From positions 80,161 through 144,160 of the forward strand of contig CALWRY010000002.1 in assembly GCA_944384065.1 (NCBI GenBank): DNA of 64,000 nucleotides, read 5' to 3'. Below are positions 53,998 through 61,977 of the stretch, piece by piece (positions within the stretch are counted from its first letter, which is position 1; each line of letters opens with the position of its first letter). The notes beneath the pieces were generated by a model. It ran no database searches and was not told the origin of the DNA. It was given only the letters and a program-made list of their open reading frames with translations. Source of the stretch: an uncultured Enterocloster sp. (GTDB lineage Bacteria; Bacillota; Clostridia; Lachnospirales; Lachnospiraceae). The position numbers and the translations under genes were made by a program.

Positions 53998-56054
53998 AAT
54001 GCATGAAGGAATTTGATGAAAAATATGGTGTGTGTCCTCACTGCGGGCAAGTGCCCGGACAGGAGAAAAATGAGCCGTATGAGCTCCCGCCGGGGAGTGT
54101 GCTGAAAGGGCGGTATCTGGTCGGCATAGCGGTGGGCGTAGGAGGATTTGGCATTACATATCGGGCCTGGGATCGGACGCTGGAGAAAATGATTGCCATT
54201 AAGGAGTATTATCCCAGCGCCAATGGGATTGTGAATCGTGTGCCGGGGCAGAGACAGGTGATTATTTACAGCGGCCAGCGGGAGATCGAGTTCCGAAACG
54301 GAAAAGAACGTTTTCTTTTAGAAGCCAGGAATATGGCAAAATTTAATACGCATCCTAATATTGTCCATGTGTTCGATTTCTTTGAGGAAAATGGGACGGC
54401 ATATATTGTGATGGAATTCTTGGACGGTATTTCCTATAAGCAGTTTATTTTGGCAAACGGCGGGACAGTGAACCAGGATATCGCGTTGGAGGTAACGCTG
54501 GCGGTTTTGGACGCGCTGAGGGAGATACATAAAAACGGCATTATACACAGGGATATAAGCCCGGACAATATCTTTATCTGCCAGGGGGGAGTGGTTAAAC
54601 TGATTGACTTTGGGGCGGCCCGATTTTCTACGGGGGAGGAGGAGAAAACCCTTTCCGTTATACTGAAACCCGGGTATGCTCCCCCGGAGCAATACAGGAA
54701 GCGGAGCCGGCAGGGCCCCTGGACTGATATTTATGCGGTAGGCGCTATGTTTTACCGAGCGCTCACCGGAGTTATGCCGGAAGAGTCGGTAAACCGCCTT
54801 GTACAGGACAATGTGATTCCTCCCAGCCAATTAAACCCTAATATTTCTGAAAACCTCAGCAACTGCATTATGCGGGCGATGGCTTTAAATCAAGAACTGC
54901 GTTTTAGAAACGTGGATCAGTTCAGGGAGGCTATCCAAACAAAAAACAAGGTGCGGGATGTCAAAGAGGAGCTGAAGAGAAGACGTACTCTTAGAACCGC
55001 GGTTATTGCAGCCATATTTTTGTTCCTTGCGGGTTCCGGAGGAATCTGCTATGGGATTTTTCAAAGTAAGCGCTCACAGGCAACTCTCGCCTCTGTGTCT
55101 CTGACCGTATGGTATCCGGCGGCGCAGGACGGCGGACAGCAGAGCGCAAATGCGCAGGATAATGCGGAGACAGAATTTTACGAAAAAATACAGGGCTTCC
55201 GGGAGGCCTATCCCAATATAGAGATAGAGGCGGAGCCGATTCCGGAGGAGCAGTATGAGGAGAGAATTAAAAACTCGCTGGAAACAGGAGAAGATGTGCC
55301 TGATGTATTTGACAGCGGCTGCTTAGGAAAAGAGTTCTACGGAGATATGGCGTCCATAGGGGATATTTATATTTGGATGGAGGAGTCCGGGGAGCTGGAC
55401 AACTACTATTTTCTGGCTCAACGGGAAATAGAGGATAAAGACAAGAAGCAAATTCCTTTGGGCTTTCAAATTCCGGTGATTTATGGGAACAGCCTGATAG
55501 GGACAGAGGATCTGACATTGGTGGACAGCCCGGAACGGTTGAAAGAGATTTTGGAACAATATTCTTATTCGGTTTCCGATCAGATGTTTTCAGTCTGGCA
55601 GAGCATAATCCCCGGTTTGGAAAAGAGCGGAGGCTATGCTGCTTTTGCGGTGGATCTTGAAGAAGATTCGGGAGCCAGCGGAGAAGAATTTGACGCGCAG
55701 AAAGAGAAGGAAGAAATCCTTCAGGGAAAAGCGGGATATTACCTGTCAAGCTCTCTGGAATATAAGAGAATACAGCAGGATATGGCGGGCATTTATCAGG
55801 TATTCCTGATGGAAAACCTACCTCTTGAGGAAAGCTTTACACCTCTCTGGAGCGTGTCCGCAAAGGCAAGCGAGGATGAGCAGCGCGCAGGAGTACGTCT
55901 TGTCTACTACCTGTTGTCCATGGAGAACCAGATGCGTCTCAGCCCCAGCCTTCCCCTTCACAAGAAAGCGCTCCAGGAATTTAAGACTATGAATGCGGAA
56001 TTTGCGGGAATTGATAGTTGTTTGGAACAGATAGATGCCGCATTTTTAGAGTGA
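53985..56054 (+). CDS. Receptor Ser/Thr kinase with extracellular solute-binding-like domain
   Basis: A 689-residue protein: zinc ribbon (CLKCMKEFDEKYGVCPHC), an intact kinase domain (about 35-320; GVGGFGITY, AIKEYYP, HRDISPDN, DFGAA, APPEQY), one membrane helix (about 337-360), then about 320 extracellular residues. The latter resemble family-1 ABC solute-binding proteins (LTVWYPAAQDGG, then FREAYPNIEIE and DVPDVFDSG). A sugar- or oligosaccharide-type ligand could control the kinase (inference). GTG start with GGGAGGGCAAATTC. Kinase plus substrate-binding-protein fusions are unusual. Confidence 0.88.
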   Translation: MRCLKCMKEFDEKYGVCPHCGQVPGQEKNEPYELPPGSVLKGRYLVGIAVGVGGFGITYRAWDRTLEKMIAIKEYYPSANGIVNRVPGQRQVIIYSGQREIEFRNGKERFLLEARNMAKFNTHPNIVHVFDFFEENGTAYIVMEFLDGISYKQFILANGGTVNQDIALEVTLAVLDALREIHKNGIIHRDISPDNIFICQGGVVKLIDFGAARFSTGEEEKTLSVILKPGYAPPEQYRKRSRQGPWTDIYAVGAMFYRALTGVMPEESVNRLVQDNVIPPSQLNPNISENLSNCIMRAMALNQELRFRNVDQFREAIQTKNKVRDVKEELKRRRTLRTAVIAAIFLFLAGSGGICYGIFQSKRSQATLASVSLTVWYPAAQDGGQQSANAQDNAETEFYEKIQGFREAYPNIEIEAEPIPEEQYEERIKNSLETGEDVPDVFDSGCLGKEFYGDMASIGDIYIWMEESGELDNYYFLAQREIEDKDKKQIPLGFQIPVIYGNSLIGTEDLTLVDSPERLKEILEQYSYSVSDQMFSVWQSIIPGLEKSGGYAAFAVDLEEDSGASGEEFDAQKEKEEILQGKAGYYLSSSLEYKRIQQDMAGIYQVFLMENLPLEESFTPLWSVSAKASEDEQRAGVRLVYYLLSMENQMRLSPSLPLHKKALQEFKTMNAEFAGIDSCLEQIDAAFLE

Positions 56055-56070
56055 AGAGGCTGGAAAGAAA

Positions 56071-57168
56071 ATGAAACGTTGCTTAAATTGTATGGAGGAG
56101 CATGAAGAAGGGTTTATATCCTGCCCGATTTGCGGGTACAATGGCGGAGACACGCGGAATACGTCCCTTCTTTTGAAAGAAGGAACCATTCTCCAGGGGC
56201 GCTATATTGTGGGAACATGCCAGGACATTCGTGCCTGCGACATCACCTATATTGGCTGGGATGCTCTGTTTGAGAGAAAAGTACTGATACAGGAATTTTT
56301 CCCTGAGAGGTATGTGGAACGGAAAAAACAGGAGGTGGCTGTAAATCCGGGATTGGAACAGGAGTACGCCGAGGCGCTGGAGCGCTTTGTAATTTATCAG
56401 AGAAAGCTGATCCAGCTATATAAGGAGGAAGACATTGCGGAGATATACAGCTGCTTTAAAGAAAACAAGACAGCTTATGCAATTTCCCAATACTCGGCAG
56501 CCGCGACCTTTGGGGAGTGGTTTAGGAGGGAGCCGGAACGAGCGCCTGAGGAAGCGGTGGCTTTTTTGTATCAGGCCTGCCGTGCGCTAAAAAAAGTCCA
56601 TCATCTGGGGGTGATACATGGAGATGTGCGGTTGGATAATTTCTGGATTACAGGAACACGGCAGTTGGTACTAAAAGGCTTCGGGGAGCACTGCTATTAT
56701 CAAAAAGGTTCTGCGCTGGAAGAACCGGCGGAAGACGGGACGTGGCTGGATGTGTATGGAGTGGCGTTGATGACGGGAAGTCTGCTGTCCGCTAAACCGG
56801 ATATGGAGCCGGAAGAGTTAGAGGCGTGTCTGGAGAAAAATAATGGCCTGTTTCCCAGAAGGCTGGAGGCAGCGCTAAAAGGTGGCCTGGGAATGGAGGG
56901 ATCCGAACCAATTGATACGCTGGACGAATTTTATCAGGCCGTATTTGCAGATGAAGAAACAAGGAAGCAGGAGACTATAGGAGAAAAGGAGTCGGACGAT
57001 CATGGGAGCAGGAGAGAGGGAAGAGGGAGATGCGGATTGGCGGTAAAGATAGGCCTTCTGCTTACCTTTTTAGCTATAATTCTAGTTTTTAGCGCAGTAC
57101 GGGGAATGAGCGATAAGGAGGTGAGTGCCGGTGAAGAGACGCTGTATGGGCTGTATGAAGGAATATGA
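56071..57168 (+). CDS. Membrane-anchored pseudokinase with zinc ribbon
   Basis: A 365-residue protein: zinc ribbon (CLNCMEEHEEGFISCPIC), a kinase-like domain (about 35-300) and one C-terminal membrane helix (about 327-350). The active-site residues are lost: the ATP lysine is Gln (VLIQEFFPERY in place of AIKEYYP), HRD is HGD, and DFG is GFG. It is therefore probably inactive. Because EssB/YukC of T7SS also contain a pseudokinase-like domain followed by a membrane helix, and no EssB is otherwise visible, this protein is a candidate EssB analogue (inference). It overlaps the next gene by 38 nt. Confidence 0.8.
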   Translation: MKRCLNCMEEHEEGFISCPICGYNGGDTRNTSLLLKEGTILQGRYIVGTCQDIRACDITYIGWDALFERKVLIQEFFPERYVERKKQEVAVNPGLEQEYAEALERFVIYQRKLIQLYKEEDIAEIYSCFKENKTAYAISQYSAAATFGEWFRREPERAPEEAVAFLYQACRALKKVHHLGVIHGDVRLDNFWITGTRQLVLKGFGEHCYYQKGSALEEPAEDGTWLDVYGVALMTGSLLSAKPDMEPEELEACLEKNNGLFPRRLEAALKGGLGMEGSEPIDTLDEFYQAVFADEETRKQETIGEKESDDHGSRREGRGRCGLAVKIGLLLTFLAIILVFSAVRGMSDKEVSAGEETLYGLYEGI

Positions 57169-59233
57169 TGCGCAATATGAGGTATGCCCTTACTGCGGCT
57201 ATATCCATGGAACGCCGCCTAAGGAGGCTTACCATATAACGCCGGGATCTATTTTGCAGGGACGCTATATCATTGGGCGCGTGCTGGGGTTTGGAGGCTT
57301 CGGAATTACCTATATTGCGTATGATCAGGTACTCCAGACCCGGGCGGCCATCAAGGAATATATGCCTGGGGAATTTTCAACGCGGATGCCTAATCAGCAG
57401 ATGGTAACGGTCTATTCTGGAGAGCGCGAAGAACAATTTCGGGAGGGAATGCGGAAGATTATTGATGAGGCGAGGCGCCTCGCGAAATTTCAGGATGAGC
57501 CGAATATTGTGCATATTTACGATTGCTTTGAGGCAAATAATACAGCATATATCGTTATGGAGTATCTGGAAGGGGAATCGGTAAAGGAGCTGCTGGCCAG
57601 GGAAGGGAAAATTAGTACGGATCAGGCTTTGGATATTGTGCTTAAAGTAGCGGCTGCATTGAAGAAGGTACATAAAGAAGGAATTATTCACCGCGATATT
57701 GCTCCGGATAATATCTATATCCTGAAAAACGGCGATGTGAAGGTATTGGATTTTGGTGCTGCCCGATACGCCACGACCAAGCACAGCAAGAGTCTTTCTG
57801 TTATTATTAAACCCGGATACGCTCCAGAAGAACAATACCGCAGCAGAGGCGATCAAGGGCCATGGACGGATGTATATGCGCTGGCAGCCACATTTTACAA
57901 GATGGTGACAGGCGTGACGCCAGAGGATGCCATGGAACGCAGTGTAAAGGATTTTCTAAAAAAACCGACAAAATTAGGGGCGAGCCTTCCAAAGAGTGTA
58001 GAGACAGCAATTATGAATGCGCTCAATGTGCGGGTGGAGGACAGAACCCAATCTATGGAGGAATTTGAGAAAGAGCTGCTGGCTGCGGAGGTAAAGGAAA
58101 AAATTGCCCATAAAAGGAAGAACGACCTGGGAAAGATCCCGCTTTGGGCCAAAATAACGGCCGGCATTGGAACCGTAGCGGTGATTGGCGCGGCGGTGGC
58201 TGTGATGACGTTCAGTATAAGCCCAAGGCTGGAAGAATATACTCTGCCGGAGGGAAAGACTCTTGTGCCGAATATGGTGAATCAGGAGCAGGAGGAAGCC
58301 GTGGCGATGGGAGAAGAAGAGCAGATAGCGGTTATTGCGGATCAGATGAAATATTCTTCTGTAATCCCTGCCGGACGGGTAACGAGCCAGTCTGTGGAGG
58401 GCGGCACGCAGGTTGATATAGGTGCCCAGGTACGTATTGAAATCAGCCGAGGGCGCGAAAAAGTGGCGGTTCCGTTGGTGGAGGGGATGACGGAAGATGC
58501 CGCTAGAGCCGCGCTGGAGAAACAGGAACTGGCAGTGGAAATTGTGGAAATTGATTCGAATGATGCGGCACCGGGATCTGTGGTTTCCCAAAGCATAGAA
58601 GGGAATACAACGGCAGTTAAAGGAGACACCATAACGCTGGAGATTGCAAAAGATGACGGGAGAGGAGACAGTTCGATACTCGTGGCCGTACCAAAACTGG
58701 AGGGCATGGAATATAAAGAAGCTTCAGTCCGGCTTAAGCAGGATTTCCTTTATCTGCTGCCTGCCTACGAATATAGCGATACCGTTCCGGAGGGAATTAT
58801 TATTTCATCTGAAATACCGGAGGGGGAAAGCTTGCCCCAGAGAAGCAATATCAATGTAGTTGTCAGTATGGGAATTGAAAAGATCCAGATGCCTGGACTT
58901 GAACTTACGCAGAGCGAAGAGGCAATAAAAACACTGGAGGATTTAGGATTTACTGTTATGGTGGAGGAAGAATATTCTTCAAGCGTAGAGCGGGGGAAGG
59001 TAATACGTCAGAGCGTAGCGGCGGATGAAATGGTAGAAAAGGGAACGGGCATATTGCTAACCGTCAGCATCGGCGCACAGCCTGCGAGGGAAACACCGCC
59101 GGCACAGCCGCAGACACAGGCTCCGGCTCCCACTCCCACACCAGCACCTACGCCAGCACCTACGCCGGCTCCTACACCGGCACCTACGGATCCAGTTATA
59201 GGAAATGATTTATGGGATTATGTGCCAAATTAG
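57131..59233 (+). CDS. PASTA-domain Ser/Thr kinase (PrkC/PknB-like)
   Basis: A 700-residue protein: zinc ribbon (CMGCMKEYDAQYEVCPYC), an intact kinase domain (about 35-320; GFGGFGITY, AIKEYMPG, HRDIAPDN, DFGAA, APEEQY), one membrane helix (about 338-360) and three to four extracellular PASTA repeats (about 395-640; VPLVEGMTEDAARAALEKQ). A Pro/Thr/Ala repeat tail closes it. PASTA domains bind muropeptides or the cell wall. The GTG at 57131 is 9 nt from GGAGG; a GTG at 57125 is too close. Likely the wall-sensing kinase of the T7SS. Confidence 0.93.
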   Translation: MKRRCMGCMKEYDAQYEVCPYCGYIHGTPPKEAYHITPGSILQGRYIIGRVLGFGGFGITYIAYDQVLQTRAAIKEYMPGEFSTRMPNQQMVTVYSGEREEQFREGMRKIIDEARRLAKFQDEPNIVHIYDCFEANNTAYIVMEYLEGESVKELLAREGKISTDQALDIVLKVAAALKKVHKEGIIHRDIAPDNIYILKNGDVKVLDFGAARYATTKHSKSLSVIIKPGYAPEEQYRSRGDQGPWTDVYALAATFYKMVTGVTPEDAMERSVKDFLKKPTKLGASLPKSVETAIMNALNVRVEDRTQSMEEFEKELLAAEVKEKIAHKRKNDLGKIPLWAKITAGIGTVAVIGAAVAVMTFSISPRLEEYTLPEGKTLVPNMVNQEQEEAVAMGEEEQIAVIADQMKYSSVIPAGRVTSQSVEGGTQVDIGAQVRIEISRGREKVAVPLVEGMTEDAARAALEKQELAVEIVEIDSNDAAPGSVVSQSIEGNTTAVKGDTITLEIAKDDGRGDSSILVAVPKLEGMEYKEASVRLKQDFLYLLPAYEYSDTVPEGIIISSEIPEGESLPQRSNINVVVSMGIEKIQMPGLELTQSEEAIKTLEDLGFTVMVEEEYSSSVERGKVIRQSVAADEMVEKGTGILLTVSIGAQPARETPPAQPQTQAPAPTPTPAPTPAPTPAPTPAPTDPVIGNDLWDYVPN
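59119..59188 (+). repeat. Pro-Thr-Ala coding repeat
   Basis: Short tandem repeats of C/A/G-rich codons encode APTPAPTP units at the C-terminus of the PASTA kinase. Such tracts commonly serve as wall-spanning spacers. Confidence 0.85.
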
Positions 59234-59266
59234 ATGACCATTTGAAAGAAGGAGGAAAGATTGAAA

Positions 59267-60250
59267 ATGAAAAAGAGAGCAGCATTATTTGCGGCAGCTA
59301 TTTTTGCAGCGGCAGGTACGATCACAGCTTATGGCGGCTGGAATCAAGATGGAACGGGATACTGGTATCAGAACCGGGATGGAAGCTATCCATCCTCCGG
59401 AGTAGTAGGAATCGAGGGAAAAGAGTACTTGTTTAATGATGCAGGATATATGATGACAGGCTGGCAGCAGCTTGGCGGGAACTGGTATTATTTTGATACG
59501 GCCTCCGGAGCCAAGGCGTTGGGCTGGGTTTGTGTGGACGGGACGAATTACTACTTTGACCCGTTAAAGAGCGGTGCGATGCAGAAGGGCTGGATTTTGC
59601 TTGACAATAGTTGGTACTATCTGAATGAATCCACTGGCGGCCAGGTAAACGGATGGCTGGAGCAGGGAGGAAAGTGGTATTATATGAATCCGGCCAATGG
59701 CGGCGTTATGCAGACCGGATGGCTGGATTTAAACGGGGAGAGGTATTATTTTGAAGGCGGCGTTATGAAAACCGGAGCTTTTTCTTACGGCGGCTTTATG
59801 TATGATGCTTATTTGTCGGGAGATAAAATGGGAGCTTTGAAACGAAATGTGGAGGAGACTAACCCTCTGACAGGCGACAAGATACGTTATGACCAGGAGG
59901 GAAAGGCAAATCTGTGGGATGAGGATAAAGGAAGATGGTATACATTTACAGAAGATAACGCAAACTCAGGATTCAGGGCTGGAGCGGATGCGATGAAGCT
60001 GCGTGAAATCAAGTATGATATGTATGGGGAATACCGAAAGACCATAACTAGAAGCAGCAGCCAGCAGAATAAGGCGAAGGAATCCGTGTGGGAGGATCGG
60101 GTTCGCCGCAAAATGCAGGGAATGATTTCCGAGGCGGAAATTCAAAGCTATATCAGCCAGGTAAAATCTGTAGCAGGCTCTAAAAGCAAATATGTACAGC
60201 AGGAAAATGTGGACGAAGAGGATGTCTGGAGAAAAGAAATTCAGTTTTAG
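59267..60250 (+). CDS. Secreted cell-wall-binding repeat protein A
   Basis: A 327-residue protein with a signal peptide (1-22), six to seven cell-wall/choline-binding repeats (about 24-165; GGNWYYFDTASGAKALGWV), then a charged region and a C-terminal helix ending MISEAEIQSYISQVK. A close relative lies next to it, with a matching C-terminal helix. ATG at 59267 is used; a TTG at 59261 is nearer the AGGAGG and is also possible. Probably a surface partner of the T7SS kinase module or its substrate-handling layer. Confidence 0.8.
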   Translation: MKKRAALFAAAIFAAAGTITAYGGWNQDGTGYWYQNRDGSYPSSGVVGIEGKEYLFNDAGYMMTGWQQLGGNWYYFDTASGAKALGWVCVDGTNYYFDPLKSGAMQKGWILLDNSWYYLNESTGGQVNGWLEQGGKWYYMNPANGGVMQTGWLDLNGERYYFEGGVMKTGAFSYGGFMYDAYLSGDKMGALKRNVEETNPLTGDKIRYDQEGKANLWDEDKGRWYTFTEDNANSGFRAGADAMKLREIKYDMYGEYRKTITRSSSQQNKAKESVWEDRVRRKMQGMISEAEIQSYISQVKSVAGSKSKYVQQENVDEEDVWRKEIQF

Positions 60251-60289
60251 GATCTCTGTATAAATTCTGAGAAAGAGAGGCGCTTATTA

Positions 60290-61096
60290 ATGAAAAAAGG
60301 GACAATAATGTTGGCAATGGCCTTCCTACTGTCAGTAGCGAACGCTGGGACAGTTCTGGCCGGCTGGCAGCAGGATGCAGTGGGATGGTGGTATCAAAAG
60401 GAGGATGGCAGTTACCCTGCCTCTTCCCTGGAACAGATTGACGGACAGACCTACTTTTTTGACAACAACGGTTATATGGTAACGGGATGGAAAACAGTTG
60501 GAGACTATATTTATTATTTTGATGCAAGCGGTGCGCGCCTTACCGGCTGGCAGCAGCTGGGTGGAAGTTGGTATTATCTGAATCCCTCTACAGGGGGAGG
60601 AAGACATATCGGCTGGCTGAATCTGGACGGGAAACGTTATTATATGGACAGCAATGGAATTATGCAGACAGGTGTGTTTTTTCTGGACATGGGGGAGAGC
60701 GGATCGCGATACGCATATTATGCGGATCCGTCAGGCGCGTTGATTACAAACACAACGGCCAGCCAGGGGACGTCCAGGCTCCAAATTGATTCGGAGGGAC
60801 GGATTAAATACCGTAATTCCAAAACAGAGAGAGATGCGGAGCGCTATGGAACCGACGTATGGCAGTGGCTGTTAAGTCAGGAGCAGCTTGACGCGGAGGC
60901 GGACAGCGAGGAGGGAGTGCGCAGGGAGATTGAAGATGCGCTTTACGATTCTTATAAGAAAAATGTGAAGAAAGCCAGAAAGGCAGAACGGGCGGAGGCC
61001 CTCCATGAGTGGAAGGAAGAAGCGCGCAGTGAGCTGGAAGGCTACATGACCAGCGCAGAAATAGAGGCTTTTATTAATAAAGTTGCGGTGGATTAA
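60290..61096 (+). CDS. Secreted cell-wall-binding repeat protein B
   Basis: A 268-residue relative of the previous protein. It has a signal peptide (1-23) and four to five wall-binding repeats (about 24-135; GGSWYYLNPSTGGGRHIGWL). A Lys/Glu/Ala-rich helical region ends MTSAEIEAFINKV, echoing the tail of protein A. The region with DAERYGTDVWQWL has no enzyme motif. It starts 39 nt after protein A. Confidence 0.8.
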   Translation: MKKGTIMLAMAFLLSVANAGTVLAGWQQDAVGWWYQKEDGSYPASSLEQIDGQTYFFDNNGYMVTGWKTVGDYIYYFDASGARLTGWQQLGGSWYYLNPSTGGGRHIGWLNLDGKRYYMDSNGIMQTGVFFLDMGESGSRYAYYADPSGALITNTTASQGTSRLQIDSEGRIKYRNSKTERDAERYGTDVWQWLLSQEQLDAEADSEEGVRREIEDALYDSYKKNVKKARKAERAEALHEWKEEARSELEGYMTSAEIEAFINKVAVD

Positions 61097-61134
61097 TACG
61101 GTGGAAATCGAAGCATAGAAGCATTTGCAAGAAT

Positions 61135-61160
61135 GGGGCTGCCAGACAGCAGGCAGCCCC
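61135..61160 (+). promoter_or_regulatory. 9-bp perfect hairpin before the lipoprotein gene
   Basis: GGGGCTGCC (61135-61143) pairs with GGCAGCCCC (61152-61160), with an 8-nt loop, 4 nt before the ribosome site of the next gene. It lacks a T-run. It could modulate translation of the lipoprotein or act as a weak terminator. Confidence 0.4.
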
Positions 61161-61173
61161 TCATGGAGGATAG

Positions 61174-61974
61174 ATGAAAAGGCATAAAAACAGCAGGAGG
61201 GTGATGGCAATATTAGCGGGCCTGACCGTTCTTTTGGCTGCATGTGATTATTATCAAGCTGAGGAGGGAAGCGGAATGGAGCAGACAGAGCTTTGCCCGG
61301 ACGAAGTTGAATTTTTATCTGGAATTTACGTGAACGAGGAGCGCCTAAAGGAAGGCGCTCTGCTTTCTTATCAGAAAGATACATTGGAGAGATATCGTTT
61401 TGGAAAAAACTATTTGAACCAAAAATATCCGGATTACGAATTTGAAATCCTGTTTGGAGATCCGGCGACAAAATTCACTCCGTATGCGAATTTTACCTTT
61501 CAGGAGCAAGACGGGGAGGAAACCTATTCTCTTTATATCTATAAAGAGGAGGAAACAGATGCATATTACGGGGAAGACAATTTTTACGGACATATATTTG
61601 CGGAAACGTATGATGCTTGCTTGCGCGAGACATTCCGCTCCGTTTGGCCGGCGATATATGGAGTCCATTCCTCGATGCCCTGGGTAAAGGGGGAAGAATA
61701 TGGGCAGGATCTGCAGCCGGAGGATATATGGAATGGAAGGCTGCGCTTGTCCGCTCTGACGGATATCTATGTATGCGGCAGTCAGATAACCGATAAAGAG
61801 GCGGAAACAATGGCGGAAAAGCTGCGGGAGCAGGCGATGGAGCTGGGGGCAGAGGGATCCTTTAAGATATATGTGACAGATGTGGAAATTGCGGATTTAG
61901 CGGCGGGCAGGAGAAAACCCGATAAAGGAGAATACCGCCTCAAAAAAACGTTTCAGACATATGAGGAGGAATAG
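61174..61974 (+). CDS. Lipoprotein of unknown function
   Basis: A 266-residue protein whose signal peptide ends in a lipobox (VLLAAC, lipidated Cys at about 25). The mature part is acidic and mixed alpha/beta (NYLNQKYPDYEFEILFGDPA) with no catalytic motif I recognise. It precedes the lipase-like effector by 3 nt. In that position it may be an immunity protein, as T7SS effector genes are often paired with lipoprotein or membrane immunity genes (inference). Confidence 0.65.
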   Translation: MKRHKNSRRVMAILAGLTVLLAACDYYQAEEGSGMEQTELCPDEVEFLSGIYVNEERLKEGALLSYQKDTLERYRFGKNYLNQKYPDYEFEILFGDPATKFTPYANFTFQEQDGEETYSLYIYKEEETDAYYGEDNFYGHIFAETYDACLRETFRSVWPAIYGVHSSMPWVKGEEYGQDLQPEDIWNGRLRLSALTDIYVCGSQITDKEAETMAEKLREQAMELGAEGSFKIYVTDVEIADLAAGRRKPDKGEYRLKKTFQTYEEE

Positions 61975-61977
61975 CCG

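Noticed and set aside
59119-59188. CRISPR-like tandem repeats
   Set aside because: The units are short, contiguous, in frame and encode Pro-Thr-Ala; there are no spacers.
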